This document shows, piece by piece, positions 48,537-60,961 of a stretch of 64,000 bases of DNA. The notes under the pieces were generated by a model. It was given only the letters and a program-made list of their open reading frames with translations. It was not told the origin of the DNA and made no database searches. The DNA is taken from positions 66,707,655-66,771,654 of the forward strand of contig JAKGHH010000005.1 in assembly GCA_022828595.1 (NCBI GenBank). The letters are read 5' to 3'. Position 1 is the stretch's first letter. Each line of letters starts with the position of its first letter. A program made the position numbers and the translations under genes. The stretch comes from Nelumbo lutea. Taxonomy: Eukaryota; Streptophyta; Magnoliopsida; Proteales; Nelumbonaceae.

Positions 48537-51500
48537 TTCAAAGAAAAAGAGAGAGGAATCAAGTATCCGTTGGAAAGACGTTTGAGTGCATCAGCTAAAG
48601 AGAAGCCCTAAAAAGTCTATGGATGAATGCTCGGAAAGCGACGCGTTGGAATTCTGAGTTGAGAGAGAGGGAGGGAGAGGGAAAGAAGGAGACGCAGTGA
48701 GCGTCGCAGTGAAGACTCACTGAGGAGGGGGTTATGTGCTTCTTTGCCTACTGGGCAAATGAGAGAGAGTAGCAACGCAACGCCAGTGCGTTCTCAACGG
48801 GTAGTCGGGTACCAGGTAAAAGGCGGAAAGGGAGCCAAAAGAAGGGCCCATCAGTTTTATGGGCCTTGGCTCCAGCAAATATTTACGGTTTGTACCACCC
48901 CGACTGACGCCCAGTTAGAGAAAGGTGAACTGACCAAAATAACCCTAGAAACGATATTTGACGGAGGTTAGTTGGTTGAGAATTAGGGAGCTGGGTCATA
49001 ACAAATAAAATAAATGAATAGGGATATAAATGGAATTAAAAAGACAAGTAATGGTATAGCCTATAGGTGTTGACAGTTGACACTGATTGTTTTGCTTAAA
49101 ATAGGTGATTAACTGATTACATTAGTTAATGGGCTGGGCTGGGCTGGGTCATCTTTTGACAGCAACAGCACATTATTAATTGTCCATCCCCCTCATGTGA
49201 ACTGTATACACTATACACATTTGATTTGTCATTTTGTCCGGTTTCACTGCGCACTGCCATTCGAACGGATTCTGACTTTGTAGGATGGTGGGGAAGGCAC
49301 TCGTGCACCGTAGGAAAATGTAACCGGACGGGCATAGGGGCACAGGGGGAAGCAGGGAGCCGGTATGGACAAGAGAGATTGTCTTATCATCACCTGACAC
49401 CTGTGGGTCTTTTACTCGATGGATGGCTTGGATTTGCTTACTTTGACTTTTTTTTACCCTTATGTGTAGTCAGTATGGATGGTAATTCATTTAATGAGGG
49501 GGTCTCTCATGTGAGGAGGAGCGCATTTATAAATGTTGGAAATTTGGAATAGTATGAAATAGAAATCTCTATCTATATAAATATATTAACCTGATAGGTA
49601 AGAAGAACGAGGAGGGAAATGGAATCTAATACTATTTTTTTTTGTCTTTTTTTATAAAAATTACAAGAATATTATTTTCTATCAATTCTTTCTTTTGCAT
49701 TTTTTTTTAATTATAAGAATGTTACTCTCTCCTATCGATTTTCTCTTTTTTTTTTTCAAATTACAAGAATGTCATTCTCTCTCTTACCGATTTCTCTCTT
49801 TCTCTTTTTTTTTATAAATTACAAGAATGCCACTCTCTCTCTCTCTCTCTAATTGAGGGAGATCTCAGCTCGGCATCTCAATTGTTAGGGGACCTACAAT
49901 CAAAGGCAGTCAAACTCGAGCTATGTCGAGCTCGAACTTTTGAGCTCAAGTTCAAGTTTCTAAATTGAATTGAGCTCAAACTAGACGATACCTCGACCAT
50001 TGAGAGAGACCTCAACTTGGCACCTTGGTCACTGAGGGAGACCTCAACTCGGTACCTTATCAACTAAAGGAGACCTTAACTTGACACCTCGTCTACTAGA
50101 AAAATCTCAGCTCGATACTTCAGCAAGTGAGAGAGACCTCGGTTTAACACCTCAGCAATTAAGGGAGACCTCGAACAAAACTTCGATTGCACTTGAGACC
50201 TGCAATCAAAGGTTCGAATTTCCAATTTTTTTATTTGAACCAAGCTCAAACTCAAATATCTAATTCGAATCGAACTCGAACCTAATAGTTTATGAGCGAG
50301 CCCATACAATAGAAGACCCTCCACTAATTAATAATAAAATAAATGGAAACGAGATTCAAATGATATTTTAAAAACTAACGAAGATTATTAATTGCTGTCG
50401 CTATATGTCCCCATTCGGTAAGTAAACATTTACAGGTCACTTTGGTAGCTGTCACCAATAAATCAAACTGCAGGCCGCTTCCTTCTGAGTTCGGATCTCC
50501 TACCCACACATTCTTCTCTCGTCCATACCAACTAAACACAGCAGACGTAAATTGGGAATATCTCCTTCTCATTCCCAATTTGCGAAATACCCAATACAGG
50601 GAATTAGAGTTGCTAGCTTCCCGTGTGCGAGCTTCCAATACTGTTAGTTTTGGAACATGGGCTCAGTTTCAAGTGGCCTCTAGTATTGGGTCAGCTGGGG
50701 CCCGGACACAATCATCCTATCCTGGGGCCCGAGTTTTTTTTGAAGGCAATGAAATTGGGTGAAACGGCACCCCACTTATAAAGAGACCGGATCTGCTCCT
50801 CACAGACCAGAAAGGTGAAACGTCAAATTTGTCTGAAAGAAGTGTATCAAAAGTAACAACTTTTTATTTGGCTCTAGATATGCCGTCAACCATCTGTAAA
50901 CTGTGATGACGAAGTTTTCTCCTGTTGTTGATTTTGATTCCATCGTACGGAGGAGGGAGGTTAGATAGGATGGTCCCCACTTTGTGTTAGGTACAGAATA
51001 GAAACCCTTTGAGCTTTGACCGTCTTAATTACGCATTAAATACAATTAAATTTAAAATAATTAATACACATCACTAAGATCTAAGATCCTACTAGCTAGT
51101 TTCTGGTTCCTAGCCTTAATTACTTGCTTATCTCATCGGTGGATGGTACAATAGTGGACTAACTCTTGACTATCAAGCAGATGAATCTGGTCCAATCGCG
51201 ACAAATTAGAGGATGGTCGACTTGGTTCAATCCGGTCCTACCAAAAGCAAATCATATCAAACCGAACCGGGTTTCTTAGGCCATTTATCTGCTTGGTATA
51301 GTAATCTAACTTCATTTTCAGCCATTAAGGAACCCCCCAACTTCCAAAACAATAAAATTTTCCGTTCAGCCATTTCATCCGTTTGCCAAACGGCCCCACA
51401 GTGGCAGAGGTCCATTAACCCATTTAAAATTAAGTTGGTAGGGTATTCTAGAGATGAGACTCGGTGGGCGGTTTGGTCATAACACATGCAGATAGCAGCC

Positions 51501-53497
51501 AGAGGCCATCTCTAGGTGTCTTCTAGTGAAGGGAACTAGCATGAGTTCCAGCGTGCCCCTGAAGGTGCTTTCATTTCCATTGTTCCAGCCTGCCGGATCT
51601 GCGGCGTGGGCCATTGATTTGGGTTCGGACTTGCTACCCACGACCACGAGACATGGTGGTGGCGCTTTCTGAGTACGTATGTGGGAACAACTTGTGGGTA
51701 GATCCGAGTGCACTGATTTAACATTACATCCATGGGATTTACACTTTGCATAAACCGACGCCTCTGCTGTGGGGAGAAAATGCATGAAAAACAAAGTTAA
51801 CTAATTACTTTCAATATGTTCACGTCACTAATTATCAACCAAAGACGAAATTAAACTATGGGCCAACTTAGCCCACGATGGATGGGGCCCTATTTTATTT
51901 GAATGGCCAGACCAGCTAGCTTCCAATCTGAGAAGCATCACTGTTGAATAAACCTCTCATAGAGGATCAGTTAAAACTTTTTTTTTTGGGTAAGAATAAG
52001 AAGGATTAGTTATTACATGGGCCAGACAGTATTCTACACCATTTCTAATTGGCGTTAATCAGGGCCCAAGTAATTATAAACTCAGATGCTGCCAATCAAG
52101 AAATGTAAGAGACAGATGGATCCAGTTGGCCCAGGGTGGGACTTGGGTGAGTATGGTTCACATATATGGGCTTCGTAGTCGAAATAGAAGGAACCAGGGG
52201 AACCCAAAAAAAAGGAAATAAGAGGAGAACTAACGTGATGGACTTGGGTGAAGTACCCTTTCTCCCAGATTTCACTCCGTCATCCCTTCAATTTTTATTG
52301 AAACATATTTTGATTTTGAAACGCTTTCCTAGAGTTGTAGTATTTAAGCTGCACATGAATGAGAAGTGACCTGTCAGGCTGTCATGTTCGTCATTTTGGG
52401 CGTTGGAGTGTGCACTTGCAAACGTGATGATGGGTTTGTGTAATTTGAATGAAAGAAGTTTAGATTTATTCCGTAGGGCAGCAGCTTGGAGCCTTGAACA
52501 CATAGAGTACTGAATTAATGATCTATCTAGAAATTCCGTGAATAACATGTTTACTGTTTGGTGGAATTACAGGAAGAGCGCCATGCAGTCACTATCTGTC
52601 AGTGGGGTGGTTGTGACTTGTGACTTGTGACTTTGTGGGCTTTGGCCTTTCGTCTGGTGGGTCAGGACTCAGGCGCCGGTGGAAATTGAAATTTGGCATG
52701 TAGAGGTGGTTGTGACTTGTGACCTTGTAGCCTTTGTCTGGTGGATCAGGACACTCAGGACTCAGACGCCGGTGCCGGTGGAAATTGAAATTTGGAATGT
52801 AGGGGCGGTTGTGCATGGAAATGCTCTCGCCTTACCTTGGTTATCCGATTCAATGGACCTCAATAGATTGGACTGGTTTTGATTTATAATCCAACAAGAA
52901 ATATTAAGGAATCGGAATTATATGTATAGAGTCTAAAATTAGGTTAGTTTGGTTCCGGTTCTTTAATATTTCTTATTGTGTTGATTCTGATTCTGTCCAG
53001 ACCCAATCCATTGATAGTCCTTAGTGTTTTGTGTTTTCACATTAATTATTTGAAAAAAAAAAACGGTAAATAGCACTCTCCCCTGTTCTCTGAAGATGAG
53101 GCTGAGGAGAGGAGTGAGGTCTGTGGTGAATTGCTGATTAGGGGCTCTCAATCCTGGATCAGAGGTACTACAGTCGTAGGTAGGTCTATTCCTGGATCCC
53201 AGGACCGATCTCGATCCTTAACATCACACCTGCCTTTGGGGTGGTACCGTGGTAGGACGATTAACACCCCACCAAACGTCAAAAAATGTGTTTACAACTT
53301 TACATCTCCTGCCCAGTGCCCGCATATCATTATAGCCTCACATTAAAAAATATCTCCCATATTTATTTACATGCTATTATTTATGAGGAGATAGATATTC
53401 ATAGGATTTTTTTGATAAACAAAGAATTTCTTAAACCACAGAAGAAACAGAACAGACCTACAACAGAACCAACTAAGAAAGAGAAAACAACAGAAAA
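48537..53497. other. 5' flank of kinase copy C; no gene recognised
   Basis: GA-rich leader tract at 48655-48720, then sequence colinear with A (761-5691) and B (35632-39131). The 32-bp minisatellite is at 49991-50180. Clean indels separate it from A, for example the segment after 49500 absent from A and a different poly-A/spacer at 52225-52255. Confidence 0.6.
49991..50180. repeat. 32-bp minisatellite, about six units (copy C)
   Basis: Same array as 2100-2291, with unit variants such as GAGACCTCAACTCGGTACC. Confidence 0.75.
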
Positions 53498-53905
53498 CTA
53501 ACTACAGCCGACACAATCCAACATTAAAACATCAACAAGACAAAAAGGAACTGAATCACATGACCAAAAACTAAAATTAAGCCCAAATTTTGCAGCAGCA
53601 TGAGCAGCACTGTTTGCTTTCCTTAAACAGAATTGAAACTTGAAGTGTCTTCTAGCAGCAACTTCTATGATATCTTGGCAAAGGAGCAGAATTTCGGGCA
53701 GAACATCTTCGTTTAAATTGTTAACAGATTGCAATAAGCCAGTACAATCAGATTTTAAAAAGAACTTCAAAAAGTTCTATTTGATCAGCCATTTTAACCG
53801 CCTCCTATAAGGATTTTGCTTCAACTATCAAAGGCGATGATGCTTTAACAGATCCAAATTTAGCCGCCCTGCAAACACCCACGTGATCACGCAAAACAAA
53901 ACCGA
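53498..53905 (-). pseudogene. LINE-type RNase H domain relic (copy C)
   Basis: Duplicate of the relic at 5692-6110. It keeps KSDCTGLLQSVNN and the RKANSAAHAAAKFG motif. A single substitution near 53777 and the shared stop codon break the N-terminal half. It is nonfunctional in both copies, so the decay preceded their separation. Confidence 0.68.
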
Positions 53906-54514
53906 TGACTACTTTAGATTTTGACACAAAAACTCCCTTCAGAATTGAGGCTTCCAAAAAATCAAATTGTGAGGAGTAAACCCGAATTGATCAAAAAATC
54001 AAAATGTATTTGGACTTTGGAAGTTGAAAGCCGGATCCGAGTAAAAGCCGTAGGAAGTAATAAGACCACCCCCAGTGAATTAAGTTGTCGGGTTTTATAT
54101 GGATGCAGACATGCAGTTGCACGGATGTACCGGTTTCAACTTTGGCTTATAGCATTTACACATCTATCGTTCAAAATAAGTTTTGTCAACAATCACCATT
54201 ATCTTCTCGCATCAATCTCTGAATGTGGTAGTGGCAAACATCCACCAGTTACATATTCTCCAGGTGGTATTTAATTAATTTCTACGTACACAATACCAAT
54301 ATAGGTAAGAAATTATATATATCACCCACCGGATATCTTTATTTGATTACATGTACGTACCATCAGATTTAATCTTGTAGTACAGTCATGTGAATTTCCT
54401 CTGGTGGTCCCTGATTGCATCTTATATCTATAAGTGAACCCACACGGCTAAATGCCTCTTATATTGTGATAGATTGGAGTATTGGACACACATCATTGTT
54501 CCAGGGGATTAAAG

Positions 54515-54955
54515 TAGACTTGTCAATTGGGTTGGATGGGTTCGGGTTCGGGTTGGGTCAAAGTACTTTGGGTTGATTTCGGTCATGTTGGATTTCGGGT
54601 TGGATTGTCAAATGCTAGACACTAATCCTAAATATTCGAGTTAGGGTTAACCCATGGGTCAATTCGGGTCATCCCAAAAATAATTAAAATTTAAAAAATA
54701 AAAAAAATTAAATGAAAAATGTCAAAATTAAAAGAATTAACCTTAAAATTCCAAATATAAAATAAAAAACTTGAACATTTAACAATGCATAAATAATCCC
54801 AATTAGACTTGACAATCGGGTCAGCGGGTTGACCCATGACCCAACCCAGTTTTTTTTTTTTTTTGTCGGGTCGAGTCAGGTCATTTTCACATAGCAAATA
54901 TGAGACCCTAACCCTATTTTTTGGGTTGGGCTGGGTCAACTTTTTGCCACGTCTA
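54515..54955. mobile_element. MITE with TIR TAGACTTGTCAA...TTGCCACGTCTA (copy C)
   Basis: Same insertion site as 6707-7228. It lacks about 78 bp present in A between two copies of a CTTGAACATT-like direct repeat, so one allele or copy has lost or gained that segment. Confidence 0.65.
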
Positions 54956-55300
54956 ACAATAGGTCACTCAAAAAAATATCGGAGAAGTATGGATTTGCCC
55001 AATGCAGATTTTTTATTTACACCGCAAAACTATAAATATTCAAAAGGACCACAACCCACATTCTATGCATCAATGTCTGCCTGTGAATTGACATCAATTC
55101 CAAGCTGGCACCTACCCTGATAGTACTTTGAGCCTATAAATTCTGACCCTGGGATGTTCGATCATTCTCCAAAAAATATTTAATCAATTTATCCAGTGAG
55201 ATAGTACAATAAGTCACTTGAAAAAGCTACTCTAGCCATTATCAAACTGTCTCCAAGACAAGCCAGATGCATCGATCTGTAATTCTGTAGTTTCCACTAA

Positions 55301-55585
55301 GGCTGTGTTTGGAGTCAATGTAAAAATACACTGGTGATGTTTTTACACTAAACTATGAAAGTGATCATTGCTTTTTGAATATAGTGATGGATGGAAGAGA
55401 TAGAACTGATGAGGTTTTACATCAATTATCAATGTAAAACTCAATTCCATTCAAACGCACACAAAACTGAACTAGATCTGAGCTTTATATGAATAATAAT
55501 CACATCCTCTTTCCAAATACCTATAAAACCAAACCGATAAAAATTTTACATCAATTGTTGATTTACATTACATCCAAATGCAGCC
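55301..55585. mobile_element. PIF/Harbinger-type MITE with TAA target duplication
   Basis: Left end GGCTGTGTTTGGAGTCAATG and right end CATTACATCCAAATGCAGCC are inverted repeats flanked by TAA (55298-55300 and 55586-55588), the target site typical of PIF/Harbinger elements. AT-rich, noncoding. Confidence 0.72.
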
Positions 55586-55640
55586 TAAATAACATCTTAC
55601 ATTCCATCGTGCATTTATAATAAGTTGTGGTCATACATAC

Positions 55641-55749
55641 CAGAAGCACCTCACGAACGACTCCGAGACCAGATTCCTCTCCGGACTTCCTTACATTTAC
55701 TAATATATCTGGCATAAACCAAGGCCCTTCACTTTCACCACCTGCCATA
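55641..55749 (-). pseudogene. SPT5-like (KOW transcription elongation factor) exon fragment
   Basis: Between a TTTCATAG acceptor and a GTATGT donor the minus strand reads GGESEGPWFMPDILVNVRKS then GEESGLGVVREVLL. This resembles the segment just before the last KOW domain of plant SPT5, the elongation factor that travels with RNA polymerase II. The neighbouring exons of the family (the CTR repeats before, the last KOW after) were not found within about 1 kb, and a MITE sits about 55 bp downstream. It may be one exon of a gene with long introns or an isolated relic. Confidence 0.5.
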
Positions 55750-56200
55750 CTATGAAATGTGAGGCTGGGAGTTTCTTAAACCAAACTAAGATATATACAA
55801 GAAACAATTGAAGTCTCAAAGTTTTGCTTCCGTGTAACGGTGTAAGAACCAGAAAGACAGATACAGTATCAACACATTTTCTACCTACAACCGCTGAAAA
55901 ATAATTGATGGAATTAAGTTAATAATTTTTCTAGCATGTTTAATTGTTAATTTTGTTGGATCCTCCAACTATGATTACAATTTGCATGATTAAACCTTAC
56001 AGATATCATTCCACACACTTTTTCAAAAAAGGCATGAGGCTAGGCACTCCACAACACCAAGGCAAGAGGCATAAATCAAAGGAAAGAAGAAAAAACCACC
56101 CAATAATATATTTTTTTAATAAATAAATAATTAATTAAAAATAAAACAAATAAGAAACCTTTAAAAAAAATAGGGAATGATCAAGACATGATTGGTCAAA

Positions 56201-56441
56201 TAGGGTTCGTTCGATTGGTAGTCAAAATTGTAATCAGAATCGGAATGACCTATTTTTATGGTTTGTTTGGTTCAAACAGGAATGAGAATAACAATTGAAA
56301 TCAGCAAAAATAAGATTTTTCCTAAGGAAGGGGGAGAGAATGACCATTCCTTCAAATGGGAGAATCCATTCCACCAAGAATGGAAAATGAAATTCCAAAA
56401 ATGAGATTCCGTATCTATTCCCATAAACCAAACAGGGCCTA
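56201..56441. mobile_element. Probable MITE (TAGGG...CCCTA-type ends)
   Basis: Left end TAGGGTTCGTTCGATTGG and right end AACCAAACAGGGCCTA are imperfect inverted repeats; the interior has paired GGAATGA/TCATTCC blocks. Noncoding. Confidence 0.4.
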
Positions 56442-57080
56442 AATGACAAAACTAGTATAATTTTTCATGTAAATTCTCCCTTTCCCACTCCCCAACCCAA
56501 TGATTGACCCCTAAACCCATTTACATTTATTCCCCTTTCCCTGATCCACTTTAGATTTTGGCCTCTCTCATAAGTTCCCTCTTACTCAACATGAGAAGAA
56601 TTTATGAAGAAGTACAGTACAGCTCAGTGTAGAATTCTGAAATTACAGCCCCCATTGTTTACTAGTAATCCCCCCACCCCACACCCTGTCTATAAATTTA
56701 GGGATTCATTCACCTGTACGGTGAGTGAATTTTGAGGTGAGCTGAATAATCATAAACATTTCCGCATACAAAACAAAAGAACTAGGTACGAACCTGGCTC
56801 GGGCTCACAATGCGAATCCGATGTCCACCGCGTCAGCATGGGTCATGAATTACATAAGTTGGTTGTTTGTTTCCGAGATTGATTGATTTCTCCTTTTGTG
56901 AAAAAAAAATAGATGACATTGGTATTTGTATGTGGGTGGGTTCGCAGTTGATGTGTATGGAATAGTGACGTGTTCGCTCTTATTTAGTTCCATACTTCCA
57001 TTACACGTTATTAATTAGACGTTGGTATTCGTTATTAATTATTGTTGATATAATCATTTTTTGTCAAGTACCAATTTTTG

Positions 57081-58085
57081 TGATGTATCAAATTTTTTTG
57101 CTAAGTGTCTCGTTATTTGACCTACTCCGAGAAGATGATAGTAGAGTTTTTTGGTGGTGAGGTACCTGGTGACGAGCTCCCTCGTGGTGAGCTACCTGGG
57201 TGGACTCGTCATTTGACATGCTCCTAGGCGGCCTGTAACTCAGGGGATGGTGGAGCTCCCTAGTGTAGCGCAACCTGACTGTCCTTTGCATGAGGTGATC
57301 TCCTCTCCTTTGTAGGCGGCGGGAGCTGAAAGACCTACGAGAACTCCATCTTTTCCTCCTCTCTGTAGGCGGCGGAAGCTGAGGAACCTGCGAGAACTGA
57401 ATCAGAGGACCCGAGGGTATTTTCTCAGCGGGGACTCTCCAATGCTTAAGTTAGCATTCTGATTGTAGGGAGTTTGGAGAGAGATGAGAGAGCTAGAGAG
57501 CAGGGATTACCTCCATTTTTCCATCATCCCCTTTGTTTTTGGGGGTCGGAGTCCTTATGTAGCGGTGTCCAATCAAATCAGGCGTAACCGCCTCTATCAA
57601 GTCAGGCATAACCGCCTCTGTCTCTCTGCTGCAGCCGTTACTTCCAGAGCTGAGGTGGCAGGTGCAGGCAGTTGTTGCAGGGTACAGCTTTGCCAGGCAA
57701 GGGACAACTCTTAGAGTTGGCAGGCATGGCGCCGCCTGGCAAGAGACGTGAGCGCTGGTCTCCGGATCTGTCAGGTACGGTTGTCAGGTAGGAGATCTTC
57801 CTACGATACGCCGAGCTACCCCTAAGTGGCGAGCTACCTATGCCGAGTTGCCAATAAGTGTGGAGCTCTTCATAAGACACCAGGCTGCTTGTGGAGTGGC
57901 GAGTTGCCTATGTCAAGCTGGCCCTAAGTGGCGAGCTACCTATGTCGAGCTGTCCCTAAGTGGTGAGTTGCCTATGCCGAGCTGTCCCTAAGTGGCGAGC
58001 TACCTAATTATCAAGAAGCTACACTTAATTGGCATGAGGTGCCAAGTGTCATATTTTCGCTGGAGGACCAAATCCACACTCATCA
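57081..58085 (-). mobile_element. Solo LTR of a Tat-related Gypsy family
   Basis: On the minus strand it begins TGATGAGTGTGGATTTGG (58085 downward) and ends GATACATCA. It shares with the 8051 LTR the start, a CTAACTTAAGCA motif at about 57440-57452 in the R region, and a GAGCT-rich repeat block in U3, at a length of about 1 kb. No internal region is attached on either side, so it is a solo LTR. A matching 5-bp target duplication is not seen. Confidence 0.65.
57796..58012. repeat. GAGCTACC/GAGCTGTCC minisatellite in solo-LTR U3
   Basis: Units of about 32 bp combining CCTAAGTGGCGAGCTACC and TATGTCGAGCTGT, repeated about six times with variation. It sits in the same part of U3 as the CCGAGCTCC array of the full element. 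Confidence 0.75.
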
Positions 58086-59219
58086 ATTGCCGTAATTAGT
58101 TCCATTACATGTCAATAATGTTTCAAAAATCAATTCGGAAATCTTGGCGGTGAGTCAACAATTTCGACCCATAATCATATTATAACCGCTAGATTAGTAT
58201 CATGTACATGACTTTGATTTTGGTGCAGATGATCATAATTATGGTAAAAAGTTGACATTTTTTATGCACTTCTTTGGTTTGAGTTGAGTTAAGAGTTTCT
58301 GACCCATGCACAGTTTAAATGTTGGAAATTTTAGAATTCATACACCTCAGGGACTTTTATTAGATTTTTAGGTTTTATTTATCAATAATTTTAAGTTTTT
58401 AACTCGTTCCCGACCTGTTATACTGTTCCAACTATTCTAAAGTTTATGGATGGACTGTTTAATGATTTGGTGGATGGATTGAACAATGTTATTCAAGTCC
58501 AAAGTCAACAATATTTTTCCAATTAAAATGATGATATTGATGGTCTGATTATGCCTGCCATGCATGATAAGTCCGGATCTGCTGACCACAAGTTGTTGTG
58601 CACAACACCCTACAACTGTGTAATGAAAATATATCTCTTGTACTATTTTTTGTCAATGGTTGTAAATATCGATAGGGTGTATTCGGTGGTATAAAGAAAT
58701 TATATTAAGTCAAATACATAACATAAACAATGCAAATATCACTGTAAAAAGTCAGAAATGCATAAATGATATTAAGATTATAGGCTTTGTGGCAACTCCC
58801 AAATCCCGTAAGTACTATTTAATTCTCAATGTAATTGATTTATTTTTCCTATGACCTGTGTTCTTGGAAAAAAACAAAAAAAAAAAAAAAAGAGATAGAG
58901 AATAGATATGGCTTGGAGAGAAATATGATATGAGGTTTTGGGTCTGTTATGGGGATTTTATGAAAAAAATAAACAATTTTATTTTTATTTATTTTTATAA
59001 TTTCGGGAGTTAAGTTGAGGGGCATTAGAGAGTTAAAGAACAGTCCTTAACATTTTTGTTTAGCTAGTGGGTTATACAAAGGTCTACTGGTTTTAACAAA
59101 ATGTTTGGGGGGCCAAGGACCCACCAACTTTATATATACTTGGCTCCGCCTCTGGGTGTATTTTACTTCTTGTACTATTTATTGTCAATGGTTTTAATTT
59201 TAAATTTGTATTATTTAAT
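58086..59219. other. AT-rich intergenic; possible transposon end
   Basis: No gene. A stretch ending TTGGCTCCGCCTCTG near 59155 looks like the common plant transposon terminus CAGNGGCGGAGCC in reverse. A phrase TCTTGTACTATTTTTTGTCA at 58635 recurs near 59170. Confidence 0.35.
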
Positions 59220-60609
59220 TATGACACTCATTATATGATGACTGTATAATATCAGGGATGTTTCCTGATTTTTTTATAAACTTGTTTTATACTTTTTTAT
59301 AGCTTTTAGTATTTCTATATATTTTTATTTTTTATTATTTAATTGTGACAGCATGGGTTAACCTAGACTATTGAATTCGTGAACCATCCACAAATGGAAA
59401 ACATATTATTTTTTAGGCAATTTTAAAGTTTGTATTTTACACCATCAATAAAATTCTTCTTCATCACACTTATTTTCTTTAATATGATGGAAATATGATA
59501 TTAGATGTGCCAAATTTCTATAATATTAAATGAGTTGACCCATTTGGTTTTAAATTTTGTATTTCATTACATCATTAATAAAAATAATTCTTATTTATCA
59601 CACTTATATTTTTTAATATTATTTAACATATAATATTAGAGATGTATCTAAAATTTTCTATTTTATGTATTTTTGTATTTTTCAAAAAATAGTATTTTTT
59701 ATTTAACTATGACATCATCGGTTTATCCAATTATCATTAGACCATTGACCCACCATACAGGGAGGAAAATGGTTTCATTTATGGATTAGTTTTAAATTTG
59801 TGTCCCATTTCCATCATTTATAAAAATGATTTTTTATTTATTATACCTATTTTTTTGTTTAATATGACAAATATATAATATTATAATTTTTTAGTATTTA
59901 TGTATTTTTATCTATTTTTTAATTTGTAGTATTTAATTATGACATCATGGATTCACCTATTTAATCCAAATCCAAATGGTAGAATTACTTGTCACTTAGA
60001 AAAACCAAATTAATTTTTACTTGATTTTAAAAATATAGGTTTTAGACTATTAATATAGTGTTCATGGATTTAATTAGTGAAATTTAATGATGATAGATAA
60101 TACCTTAAATATAGGATTCAATGAGAGAGAATGAGAGTTAATGTCTTAAATATGAGACTTAATGAGAGAATGAAATGCACTAAAAAGTAATATCCAAATT
60201 ACAATTTTTGCCCTCACAATAGAGAGTGGCTAAATTCAAAATGAGGGGCATTTAGTCCAAAAAAAATCTAGAAACCATGGGGAGTTATTCACACTTTGTA
60301 TAGTAATATAGATATAGATATAAATGTAGGATGCAATTTGGGTTGATAATTAATCGTTAAATTTAATGTGCCCAAGCCCAAACTTGATATAGCTAAAATT
60401 CATCAAACTAGGTAACCTGATTGCATTCCTAATCCAATCCAACAACATTGATTCAGATGTTTTGTTGGTTGTTGCTTTAAAAAAAAAGCCATAGTAATGT
60501 TTAATGCCATTGGTGTTTCAGCTTATTTCATTTAGGTTTTGTTTGGCATGTAGGGAGATTTTGATAGGATTGAATGAAAAAAAAGGAAAAAAATGGGTGT
60601 AAAATTTTA

Positions 60610-60722
60610 GGCCATGTTTGGTTCAACTCATTCTTTCTCATTCTTATCCAAGATGAAATTCTAAAATGTACAATAATGGGTAAAAATGGGTAGAATGAGA
60701 AAATATTACTATCAACCAAACA
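60610..60722. mobile_element. Very short MITE, about 113 bp
   Basis: Left end CATGTTTGGTTCA and right end ATCAACCAAACAC are imperfect inverted repeats; inside, CTCATTCTTTCTCATTC pairs with GAATGAG. Confidence 0.4.
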
Positions 60723-60805
60723 CTTTTTTTCCTAAAAAATAAATTATATTCAAACCGGCAAGTGCCTTATGTTGTTCATTTTCATTCTTAGAAAAATATG
60801 TTTGC

Positions 60806-60961
60806 GGTCATAAACTGTTGGCCTAGGTCTTGAAAATGGTTGCATTGATGTTTATCGGTGGGTGGCTAGTGGTCAATGCCCATTGGCATAAGTTTCCATG
60901 ACAATCCACAATAAACATTTATGGTGGTGGTTTTGTAGACCTAGGCCAGCAGTTTATGACC
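60806..60961. repeat. 156-bp foldback (long inverted repeat)
   Basis: GGTCATAAACTG at 60806 and CAGTTTATGACC at 60950-60961 begin near-perfect 24-bp arms (one mismatch) through GGCCTAGGTC. Weaker pairing then extends inward to about 57 bp per arm. It could be a MITE or give a hairpin RNA. Confidence 0.75.
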
